Positions 6,483 through 13,036 of a stretch of 14,928 nucleotides of DNA are shown here, in pieces. This DNA is from JBKPHS01 sp046729975 (GTDB lineage Bacteria; Actinomycetota; Thermoleophilia; Solirubrobacterales; Thermoleophilaceae), in NCBI GenBank assembly GCA_046729975.1, contig JBKPHS010000049.1:1-14928 (forward strand), in the 5' to 3' direction. Each line of letters begins with the position of its first letter. The stretch's first letter is position 1. The notes under the pieces were generated by a model that saw only the letters and a list, made by a program, of their open reading frames with translations, did not search any database and was not told where the DNA came from. A program made the position numbers and the translations under genes.

Positions 6483-7661
6483 TTATCGGGAGAGCAGCTC
6501 CCGGTAGAGGTCGAGGGTTCGCTCGCCGATCGCGTCCCACGAATAGGGGCCCTGCGCGGCGGCGGTCGCCGCAGCCGCGAGGCGGTCGCGGGCCGCGCGG
6601 TCCGAGACCAGCTCGTTGAGCGTCGAGGCCAGGGCGGTCGGGTCACCGGGCGGGACGAGCCGGGCCGCCCCGTGCTGCTCCGCGACCTCCGCGAACCCGC
6701 CGACCGCGCTCACCACCATCGGCTTCCCAAAGGCAAGCGCCGTGTACAGAACGCCCGACTGGTCGATCTCGCGGTACGGCAGCACCACGACGTCCGCGCG
6801 GCGGAAGTACGCCGGGATCTCCGGGTCGGTCACGAACCGCGGCACGAAGCGCACGCGCGCGTCGGCCGCGCGCCGGAAGTAGGCCGGTATCTCGGGGTCG
6901 GGGATGAAGCGGGGAACGAACCGCACGGTGCCGCGTGCGCGCGCGGCGAGTTCGTAGAGGGGTTCGACCGGCATCCGCGGCATGCCCACGATCCAAAGCT
7001 CCGCGCCCCGGACCTCACGAAAGGCCTCCAGCAGGACCTCGATTCCCTTGTAGGGCCGCAGCAGCCCGAAGAACAGGATCACCGGACCCTCGGCCGTCCG
7101 GAGCGCGCCGGGAAGCGGGCGCTCCTCCGGGAGCCGGGTCAGGTAGTCGAACGCCCCGTGAGGGATCACCCGCACCTGCCGTGGGTCGAGCCCCACGTCG
7201 TCCCGCAGTCGACGCGCCCCGTGTTCCGAGTGGGCGATCACCGCGTCCATGCCTGCCAGCAGGCGCCGCTGGCCCGCCAGCCCCAGACTCCCGCGCGGGA
7301 GCGGGTAATGGAGCGTGAAGACGCGGGGGCGGGTCCCCGGCAACAGGAGCCGGTCGATCGCGGGCACCGTGAGCCACTGGTAATGGACGAGGTCGGGGTG
7401 AGGCTCGCCCCGGAATCGGAGCATGTCGGTGACGTGCTCCGCGAGCTTGAAGGCCCTCCGAGCCGGCGCGTGGAGCCCACGGCCGGCCGTGCGACGGTAG
7501 AAGGCCTCCGTGACCCGATAGCCGTCTTCCATCGGAACCGGTCCGTAGAGGAAGGGGCTCGTGACCAGCTCCACGTCGGCGCCGGCCCGGGCGAGCGCGG
7601 CCGATAGGGCATGGTCGTAGGGAGGCGTAAACGCCGAGGGATCGACGATCTGAACCCGCAT
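6483..7661 (-). CDS. Family 4 glycosyltransferase with internal tandem duplication
   Basis: A 392-residue GT-B retaining glycosyltransferase, first gene of the glycan operon. The N-terminal acceptor half begins MRVQIVDPSAFTPPYDHAL. The C-terminal donor half shows ILFFGLLRPYKGIEVLLEAF (195-214), VVVLPYREIDQSGVLYTALA (291-310) with a variant of the nucleotide-sugar E-x7-E region, and GKPMVVSAVGG (312-322). Between them the segment VRFVPRF..DPEIPAYFRRA occurs twice in tandem (246-269 and 270-293), where GT4 enzymes normally have it once. ATG 7661 is chosen because the family-like sequence begins there; the frame is open farther upstream without family-like sequence. The Shine-Dalgarno is weak. 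Confidence 0.88.
   Translation of the reverse strand: MRVQIVDPSAFTPPYDHALSAALARAGADVELVTSPFLYGPVPMEDGYRVTEAFYRRTAGRGLHAPARRAFKLAEHVTDMLRFRGEPHPDLVHYQWLTVPAIDRLLLPGTRPRVFTLHYPLPRGSLGLAGQRRLLAGMDAVIAHSEHGARRLRDDVGLDPRQVRVIPHGAFDYLTRLPEERPLPGALRTAEGPVILFFGLLRPYKGIEVLLEAFREVRGAELWIVGMPRMPVEPLYELAARARGTVRFVPRFIPDPEIPAYFRRAADARVRFVPRFVTDPEIPAYFRRADVVVLPYREIDQSGVLYTALAFGKPMVVSAVGGFAEVAEQHGAARLVPPGDPTALASTLNELVSDRAARDRLAAAATAAAQGPYSWDAIGERTLDLYRELLSR
6783..6926 (-). repeat. In-frame 72-bp tandem duplication within the GT4 gene
   Basis: Two adjacent 72-bp units (6855-6926 and 6783-6854) encode 24 residues each. Over the 53-bp core (6874-6926 against 6802-6854) I count 43 identical bases, about 81%. 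Over the first 20 residues 18 are identical, the differences being IP versus VT. Many of the base changes are silent, so the copies have diverged under protein-level constraint and are not a fresh assembly duplication. Confidence 0.9.
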
Positions 7662-7746
7662 CGGTGGCAATTGTGGCCAACCTGGCGGCGAGCGAGCGCG
7701 GCCCCGTTCCAGTACCCGTGCCTGGGACGCATCCGCCCGATCCGCG

Positions 7747-7752
7747 TAGGAT
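7747..7752 (+). promoter_or_regulatory. Possible -10 element (TAGGAT) for a leaderless start
   Basis: TAGGAT lies 7 bp before the GTG at 7760, the spacing expected if transcription begins at the start codon. No convincing -35 is seen upstream. Leaderless transcripts of this form are common in actinobacteria. Confidence 0.4.
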
Positions 7753-7759
7753 CGAGGGG

Positions 7760-8164
7760 GTGGGAGTCGACTATCCCCGCCCACCTCGCCCGCCTCGGCC
7801 CGACGACGCGACCTTCCGGCGCCGCCGGCTCACCGCCCTCGCCGTGATCGCTGTCGTCCTGCTGCTGCTGATCGTCGTCGTCGCGAGCGGCGGAGACGAC
7901 AACTCGAGCGGCGACAGCTCCACCCCTGTGACGACTCCACAGATCACGATTCCGGGCGAGAGCGCGCCGGACGATACGACCCGTTCTCGCCGCGACCGGA
8001 CGGACACCGACACCGATACGACGCAGACGACACCGGCGCCCACACCCACTCAGCAGACACCGCCCGCCCAGACGGCGCCGCAGCAGGGCGGAGGGGGCGG
8101 GACGGGGGGCGCCTCGCCGCCGCAGCAGGACGGCGGCCAGAGCGGCGGAACGGCCGCTCCGTGA
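7760..8164 (+). CDS. Membrane-anchored Pro/Thr/Gln/Gly-rich protein, hypothetical
   Basis: About 134 residues. A short cytoplasmic Pro/Arg-rich head (MGVDYPRPPRPPRP, then FRRRR at 19-23) precedes one strong membrane helix (about 24-43). A low-complexity exported tail follows: acidic/Ser (44-54), Thr/Pro (55-105), with the Asp-Thr run TDTDTDTTQ, and finally Gly/Gln/Pro (106-134). Positive charges before the helix predict the tail outside the cell. Such tails are often wall-spanning or O-glycosylated, but no sorting motif or catalytic domain is present. GTG 7760 is preferred over the farther in-frame GTG 7664 because the latter adds only a low-quality extension and overlaps the divergent promoter area. 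It is divergent from the GT4. Confidence 0.65.
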   Translation: MGVDYPRPPRPPRPDDATFRRRRLTALAVIAVVLLLLIVVVASGGDDNSSGDSSTPVTTPQITIPGESAPDDTTRSRRDRTDTDTDTTQTTPAPTPTQQTPPAQTAPQQGGGGGTGGASPPQQDGGQSGGTAAP

Positions 8165-8174
8165 TCTAGGTCAC
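8161..8174. promoter_or_regulatory. Crp/GlxR-type binding site upstream of the lipid kinase
   Basis: GTGATCTAGGTCAC matches the core GTGA-NNTANN-TCAC of the GlxR/Crp consensus in all ten specified positions, though the outer T and A are C and G. It overlaps the stop codon (8162-8164) of the preceding gene. Its centre lies about 60 bp before the predicted start of the 8193-8220 promoter, a normal place for a Crp-type activator. Actual binding is an inference. Confidence 0.5.
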
Positions 8175-8192
8175 GAATCGACGCGAAGAACC

Positions 8193-8220
8193 TTGCGCAC
8201 GCAAGCGCGTGAGGTAGGCT
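8193..8220 (+). promoter_or_regulatory. Predicted promoter of the lipid kinase operon
   Basis: TTGCGC (8193-8198) and TAGGCT (8215-8220) are separated by 16 bp and precede the ATG at 8257 by a 36-bp leader. The -35 overlaps a short perfect inverted repeat CTTGCG-CA-CGCAAG (8192-8205), which could be a repressor site. Confidence 0.45.
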
Positions 8221-8256
8221 CGGATCTAGACGAAAAGCGGACTCGCAGGAGGGAAG

Positions 8257-9234
8257 ATGGACCACACGGCGCTGGCCCGTCGTGCAACCACTTCGGGGAG
8301 AGCGCGGAAGCGCGCCGTCTCGCCTGGCCGCCGGCGCCCCCTCGATCCGTCCCGCGTCTCGCGCCACGTGGTGCTCGTCGGCAACGGCGTCGCGAGTGGC
8401 CTTCGGGATCCAGCTGCATCGCTCGAGCAGGCCCGGCAGGCCTTGATCGCCCGCGGCGCCTGCGTCGAGGAACACCTGACAAGCGGGGTAGACGAGCTCG
8501 CGGCGGTCCTCGCCCGGGCCGAAGGCAGGCGCGTCGTGCTGTTGGGAGGCGACGGCACCGTGCACGAGGCCGCCAACCTGCCGGGACCGCGCCCCGAGCT
8601 CGCCCTGCTGCCGGCCGGCCGAGCGAACAACGTGGCCCGCAGCCTCGGAGTCCCGACCGAGCTTCGCGCGGCCGCGCGCGTGGCCGTCGAGCGCCCGGCT
8701 CGGGGGATCGACCTGATCGAGGCCCGCTCCCGCGAGGCTCGCCGCCTGGTCGTGGAGGGCGTGAGCGTGGGCTTCCATGCGATCGCCAGGGCCGGCTATC
8801 ACTCACCAAACTCGGCGGACGTGGCCGCCGGCTTTCGGGCTGCGCTGGCGGCGGCGCGACGCTTCGACGGCGTCGACCTCAGCCTTCTGGTGGACGACAT
8901 GCCGTTGTCTGCCCGCGTGGGTCAGCTGTTCGCCGCGAACCTGCCGCTCTACGCCTTCGGACTGCGCGTCGCACCATTCGCCCTGCCGGACGACGGGAAG
9001 CTCGATCTCGTTGCGCTCGAGGCGACGAACCGGGCCTCGATCGTGCCGATGCTCGTGCGTCTGCGTCGCGGCACGCACATCGCGAGGCCGGACACGTACT
9101 CGCTCGCGGCGAGCCGCGTCCGGATCGACACGCACGGTGGCTCGCCCGTGATCGCGGACACCGTCAACCTCGGTACGGGTCCCGTCGAGCTGCGTGTCGC
9201 GCGGCGAGCCCTGAAGCTGGCGGCACCGGCATGA
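8257..9234 (+). CDS. Diacylglycerol-kinase-family lipid kinase
   Basis: A 325-residue cytoplasmic lipid kinase of the DAGK/YegS/DgkB family, using ATP to phosphorylate a lipid hydroxyl. Family hallmarks are GGDGT (97-101, nucleotide binding), LPAGRANNVARSLGVP (118-133, in place of the usual LPLGTANDFAR.LG.P), PDDGKLDLVAL (244-254) and the closing strand PVIADTVNLGTGPVELRV. The exchange of GT-ND for GR-NN in the second motif is unusual and may affect substrate or metal binding. A basic N-terminal tail of about 35 residues precedes the domain. The start has GGAGGG upstream. It overlaps by 4 bp (ATGA) the MFS-PAP2 gene, implying coupled production. The lipid substrate is unknown. Confidence 0.85.
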   Translation: MDHTALARRATTSGRARKRAVSPGRRRPLDPSRVSRHVVLVGNGVASGLRDPAASLEQARQALIARGACVEEHLTSGVDELAAVLARAEGRRVVLLGGDGTVHEAANLPGPRPELALLPAGRANNVARSLGVPTELRAAARVAVERPARGIDLIEARSREARRLVVEGVSVGFHAIARAGYHSPNSADVAAGFRAALAAARRFDGVDLSLLVDDMPLSARVGQLFAANLPLYAFGLRVAPFALPDDGKLDLVALEATNRASIVPMLVRLRRGTHIARPDTYSLAASRVRIDTHGGSPVIADTVNLGTGPVELRVARRALKLAAPA

Positions 9235-11177
9235 CGGCCCACACCGCAGTCGCCGCCCGCCTGCGTGCGCGCCCGTCCAGCGGACGCGCCTACCTCGTGG
9301 CCTTCTCCGCCGCCGCGGTGGGAGCGGGTCTCGCACGCGCCGTGACCACCACCTACCTGCCCGTGCTGCTCGACCAGGTCCGGGACGCGCCGGGGCTGAT
9401 CGGCACCGTGATGCTCGTCAATGCGGCGGCCGGGTTCGCCGTCCCGCTCGTCGTCGGAGTGTGGAGCGACCGCGCCGGCGCCCGCCGCGGCCGCGGGCGC
9501 AGGCTGCCTTTCGTGGCCGCGGGCAGTCTCGTGACCGCGGGAGGGCTCGCGGCGGTCGCGCTCGGGAGCGGCAGCTCCTACCTGGTGCTGACGCTGGCGG
9601 GCGGAGTGGCATACATAGGCCTCAACGCGGTCACGACGGCGCACCGCGCACTGGTCCCCGAATCCTTCGACGCTTCAGGGCGACCGCGCGCCACCGCCGC
9701 CCAGGAGATCGCGATGCTCGCGGGCGGACTGGCGGGCGTCGCTGCCGGCGGTGCCTTCGTCGACGGAGCGCCGTGGGCGCCGTTCGCCCTCGCCGCTGTG
9801 CTGGTCCCGCTACTCGCGGCGCCCACGCTGGCTCGGGTCCGCGAGCCGACCGCCGGCGCCCGGGCGGAGAGGACCGAGCGGCGAGCCATCCGCTACTACC
9901 TCCGCGCGGCGGGCCGCCCGGGAGTGCGGGCGTTCCTCGCGGCACAGGTGCTGTGGGTACTCGGCTACGCGGCAATGCCGGTCTTCTTCATCCTCTACGC
10001 GGAGCGTGTGATCGGGATCGACGCGGCGGCTGCGTCGCTCTGGTTGGTGGCCTTCGGAATCGTGACCGCGGGGACGATGGTGGCCGCGGGCCGGGTCCGC
10101 GATCCCGACCGGCAGTGGCCTCTGCTCGCCACCGGCGTCGCGCTGATGGGGCTGGGCTTCGCGGCAATCCCGGCGGCGCCGTCGCCGGCCGCGGCGGGCG
10201 CCGGCTTGCTGGCGGCGGCCGTCGGCTACGGCCTGATCTCGACGCTCGGGTTCCCGCTCTTCACGTCGCTCATCCCGGCGGGCGAGGCCGGCGGCTACAC
10301 CGCCCTGTACTTCTCGGCGCGCGCGATCTCCTCCACGATCGCCCTGCCGGCAGCCGGCTGGACGATCGCCGTGACCGGCAGCTACCGATCGCTGTTCGTG
10401 ATCGGGGCCACCGCCACGCTTGCGGCGCTGATCCCGCTCGCCTGGGTGCCCGGCTTCGGAGCCGCCGCGGTGCGCGCACGTATCAGGCAGGCCGGCTGGC
10501 CAGGCTGGGCCAACTGGCTCGCCTGGACGTACGCGGCCATTCTCGTCGTCGCCCTGCTCCTGTCGAGCACGCGCGCCCAGTCCTGGGACGAGTGGGCATT
10601 CCGGGCGATCAACTCGCTGGGCCCGGGCCCGGATTTCCTCTGGGACGTGCTCAACCCGCATACGCGCAACTACGTGCTCCTCGGCGGAGTGGGTGTGGTC
10701 GCCGCGGCGCTCACACGGCGCCAGCGGCCGCTGGCGATAGCCGGCCTTGCGCTGGCCGCGAACACGCTCGCCTGGGTGCTCCTCGAGAGCGTCTACGGGC
10801 TCTGGGACCGCCCGCGCCCAGAGGAGGCGCTCGAGCGGTCCGAGGTCGTCCTGCGCGGCACCTGGGGCCACATCGAGTCGTTCCCCAGCGGCCACATGGC
10901 GCTCACGACGGCGCTCGCGGCGGCTGTCTGGCTGGCGTTTCCGAGGCTTCGCACCGTGCTGCTCGCCTACGTCGGCGTGGTCGCGTTCACGCGCGTGATG
11001 TTCGGCGCGCACTTCCCGCTCGACACCCTCGCGGGTGTCGCCCTCGGCTACGCAAGCGCTCGCGCCACCTTCGCGCTCGGGGTCCGCGCGGGCGTGCTCC
11101 GCGACCCGCGCGAGGCAGCCGGGCGGCCGTGCATCGACTGCGACGATCGCGCGCGTGCGCCCGCGCCCGCTACCTGA
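9231..11177 (+). CDS. MFS transporter fused to a PAP2 phosphatase
   Basis: A 648-residue membrane protein in one uninterrupted frame. Residues about 15-410 are an MFS transporter: about twelve hydrophobic helices and the loop motif GVWSDRAGARRGRGRR (76-91). Residues about 425-620 are a PAP2 (phosphatidate/polyprenyl-diphosphate phosphatase) domain: DRPRP (526-530), PSGH (552-555) and TRVMFGAHFPLD (587-598) with catalytic His594 and Asp598. The Lys of the first PAP2 motif (Kx6RP) is absent, while PSGH and the final His-Asp are present, so activity is likely but not certain. The tail contains CIDC (634-637). Overlap with the kinase gene suggests a shared lipid-phosphate substrate. The ATG is fixed by that ATGA overlap. 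Confidence 0.85.
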   Translation: MTAHTAVAARLRARPSSGRAYLVAFSAAAVGAGLARAVTTTYLPVLLDQVRDAPGLIGTVMLVNAAAGFAVPLVVGVWSDRAGARRGRGRRLPFVAAGSLVTAGGLAAVALGSGSSYLVLTLAGGVAYIGLNAVTTAHRALVPESFDASGRPRATAAQEIAMLAGGLAGVAAGGAFVDGAPWAPFALAAVLVPLLAAPTLARVREPTAGARAERTERRAIRYYLRAAGRPGVRAFLAAQVLWVLGYAAMPVFFILYAERVIGIDAAAASLWLVAFGIVTAGTMVAAGRVRDPDRQWPLLATGVALMGLGFAAIPAAPSPAAAGAGLLAAAVGYGLISTLGFPLFTSLIPAGEAGGYTALYFSARAISSTIALPAAGWTIAVTGSYRSLFVIGATATLAALIPLAWVPGFGAAAVRARIRQAGWPGWANWLAWTYAAILVVALLLSSTRAQSWDEWAFRAINSLGPGPDFLWDVLNPHTRNYVLLGGVGVVAAALTRRQRPLAIAGLALAANTLAWVLLESVYGLWDRPRPEEALERSEVVLRGTWGHIESFPSGHMALTTALAAAVWLAFPRLRTVLLAYVGVVAFTRVMFGAHFPLDTLAGVALGYASARATFALGVRAGVLRDPREAAGRPCIDCDDRARAPAPAT

Positions 11178-11886
11178 GTATCGCCCCGGCCACCCGCAGC
11201 GTGTCCCGCACCACCCGGAACGAGCTCGGCTCGCCGTCGTAGAGCGCCGGGATCGGGGTCCAGGCGACGCGCACGTTCGCCTCGAGGCATCGCTTGAGGT
11301 GCCGGGTCTCGGCCTCGTAGCCGCCGGTGGGATAGGGGATCTCGTGCAGAGCGCGGCCCCGCAGAAGCCGCATGCCGCACTGGCTGTCTCGCACGGCCGT
11401 CCGCGCGACGACTGACAGAGCCGCGGTCGCGAGCCGGTTGGACAGCCGCCGCTCGAGCGGCATGGACCGCTGGTCGCCGAGCCGGTCGCCGATCACGAGC
11501 TCCGCTTTGGCCGCGGCCGCGAGGAAGTCGGGAATGGCGCCGGCGGGGTGCTGTCCGTCGCCGTCGATGACCAGCACAGCCGCCGGCGCGGCCTCGCGAG
11601 CCAGGAGGGCCCGCAGGCCGCATGCCACGGCGTGGCCCTTGCCGGCGTTGGCCGGCAGCCGAAGGACCTGAGCTCCGGTGGGCAGGTCGATCCTCTCGCC
11701 CACAGGCGCAGGAACGCCGTCGTCCACGATCAGCACCGAGCCGACCTGCGCCCCGACCTCGGCGAGCAGGGCCGCCCGCGGCGCCTCGCGATGACAGGGA
11801 ACGAGCGCCGCGACCTCCGACGGCGCCAGCCGGTGCGCCATGCCGGGCATGGTCGCCGGTCCGGTAGGCGCGCCGCCGATCTGCAT
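11170..11886 (-). CDS. Family 2 glycosyltransferase, polyprenyl-phosphate-sugar-synthase-like
   Basis: About 238 residues, soluble or peripheral, with a compact GT-A fold. Motifs: ALVPCHRE (27-34), VLIVDDG (51-57), NAGKGHAVACG (80-90), DGDGQHP with the metal-binding Asp (108-114), DSQCGMRL (167-174) and YEAETRHL (190-197). These match dolichyl/polyprenyl-phosphate mannose or glucose synthases, which put one sugar on a polyprenyl phosphate. There is no C-terminal membrane helix. ATG 11886 lies 10 bp after the PAP2 stop, with GGCGG just upstream; ATG 11850 or 11841 (MAHRLAPS) are possible shorter starts. Its last 8 bp overlap the convergent MFS-PAP2 gene. Confidence 0.82.
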   Translation of the reverse strand: MQIGGAPTGPATMPGMAHRLAPSEVAALVPCHREAPRAALLAEVGAQVGSVLIVDDGVPAPVGERIDLPTGAQVLRLPANAGKGHAVACGLRALLAREAAPAAVLVIDGDGQHPAGAIPDFLAAAAKAELVIGDRLGDQRSMPLERRLSNRLATAALSVVARTAVRDSQCGMRLLRGRALHEIPYPTGGYEAETRHLKRCLEANVRVAWTPIPALYDGEPSSFRVVRDTLRVAGAILR

Positions 11887-11896
11887 CCGCCGGGCG

Positions 11897-12472
11897 TCAG
11901 GCGGCGGCAGGCTCGGGCCGCCGGCGGGCGAGATGGCGCGCCAGCGCCCGCGCCGCCAGGCCGACACCGAGGCCAACGACGGTGCCAAGGGCAGCTCCCG
12001 CCATGACGTCGATCAGGAAGTGCACCCCCAGGTAGGCGCGCGAGACGCCGACGAGCGCCGCGATGGCCATGAGCGGCGCGCGAAGCCTCGGCTGAAGCAC
12101 CGAGACCGCCACGGCGGCCGCGAAGGCGGTGGTGGTGTGACCCGAGGGGAACGACGGCGAGTCGGGTGTCGCGACCGCCGGGTCGATCGAGCCGTCGGTG
12201 AGCTCGGGCCGGGGCCGCTCCACGAGCTGCTTGAGGAGGTCCGAGAGAAACGACGCGAGCAGGAGGCTTGCTCCGGCGCACGCAGCCGTGAGCGGCAGCC
12301 AGCGGCGGTGCCTCACGTCCCTGAGCGCGGCGACCACCACGAACAACGGCCCCTTGACCCACCATGCCGAAGCGAGCACGAACAGCGCGGTGGCGGGCCC
12401 CCAGCGGAGCCCTTGAATCTGCTCGAGCGCGAGAACGTCGAGCTGCATCACATGGTTCACAAAGGCATGCAT
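11897..12472 (-). CDS. PAP2-family membrane phosphatase
   Basis: A 191-residue membrane protein with about five helices and a complete PAP2 site: Lys81-x6-ArgPro (KQLVERPRP, 81-89), PSGH (109-112) and SRAYLGVHFLID (144-155, with Ser144, Arg145, His151, Asp155). Members dephosphorylate phosphatidate or undecaprenyl pyrophosphate at the outer face of the membrane. Located 10 bp upstream of a polyprenyl-phosphate-sugar-synthase-like GT2, it may recycle or supply the lipid carrier, which is an inference from context. The start ATG 12472 has AGGGGC upstream. It is a second, free-standing PAP2 within 1.5 kb of the one fused to the MFS protein. Confidence 0.9.
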   Translation of the reverse strand: MHAFVNHVMQLDVLALEQIQGLRWGPATALFVLASAWWVKGPLFVVVAALRDVRHRRWLPLTAACAGASLLLASFLSDLLKQLVERPRPELTDGSIDPAVATPDSPSFPSGHTTTAFAAAVAVSVLQPRLRAPLMAIAALVGVSRAYLGVHFLIDVMAGAALGTVVGLGVGLAARALARHLARRRPEPAAA

Positions 12473-12756
12473 GTCGGCGCCCCTGCCCCGAAGGCGGCCT
12501 CCTTGTACTACTGATGCCCGAGCAACATAGGCGCGAAACCGGTCGTCGCCCCACGCTCGTCCAGGAATTCGCCCCAGACCTCAAGCTGGGGGGCCTCCGC
12601 CCGTTGCCTAAGAACGCGTTTCAGAATGATGCTTCGTCGACTGGCTGCGCTGGAGGTGGCGATTGGCGATCTGTCATGCGAAACGGCACCTATCTGACGA
12701 CGCTCGCACGCGCTCATCGACAGCGGAGACGCACCCTCCACGAAACGGAGAAGACC
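12473..12756. other. Divergent intergenic region, 284 bp
   Basis: This stretch separates the PAP2 gene from the ABM-like gene and should hold promoters for both. Frames open through it on both strands but their products look unlike proteins and have poor codon use. It is less GC-rich than the genes around it. It contains a 6-bp-stem repeat at 12572-12591 with no T-tract. I could not assign a convincing promoter or RNA. Confidence 0.5.
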
Positions 12757-13029
12757 ATGCACGCGGCACTCGTGAACTTGACGATCGACCCGGACCAGGC
12801 GCCGGCGGCAGCCAATGCACTCACGCATGACATCCTGCCAGCGATCCGTTCGGCTCCCGGCTTCGTCGCGGGCTACTGGTTAGAGCCTGTCGATGGCCAC
12901 GGCTTCTCGTTCGTCGTGTTCGAGACCGAGGAGCAAGCACGGCGATCAGCCCCGCCGGCCAGCAACTGGGCAGCCCCCGGCGTCAGCATCAACGATGTCG
13001 ACTTCCGGCGAGTGGCGGCCAGCGCTTAG
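12757..13029 (+). CDS. Small ABM-like protein (dimeric alpha/beta barrel)
   Basis: A 90-residue protein with a pattern seen in antibiotic-biosynthesis-monooxygenase-like proteins: first strand MHAALVNLTID, a helix (about 13-32), then APGFVAGYWLEPVDGHGFSFVVFETEEQAR (33-62). These form small ferredoxin-like dimers. Many have no known activity, and I cannot see a cofactor site. ATG 12757 is preceded by GGAG (12747-12750). The frame is open upstream, but the extension is not protein-like. It ends 7 bp from the stop of a convergent hypothetical gene. Confidence 0.72.
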   Translation: MHAALVNLTIDPDQAPAAANALTHDILPAIRSAPGFVAGYWLEPVDGHGFSFVVFETEEQARRSAPPASNWAAPGVSINDVDFRRVAASA

Positions 13030-13036
13030 AAATCAA

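Noticed and set aside
5583..7607. 674-codon plus-strand open frame opposite the glycosyltransferases
   Set aside because: It lies antisense to two genes with clear GT motifs. Its product is Arg/His/Glu-rich with no domain, a usual artefact of G/C-rich third positions.
12572..12591. CCCCAG/CTGGGG hairpin as a terminator
   Set aside because: The stem is only 6 bp with an 8-nt loop and no T-tract, and it sits in a divergent region where no terminator is expected.
12364..12756. In-frame upstream extension of the ABM-like protein
   Set aside because: The extension is not protein-like, runs into the divergent PAP2 gene, and ATG 12757 has its own ribosome site.
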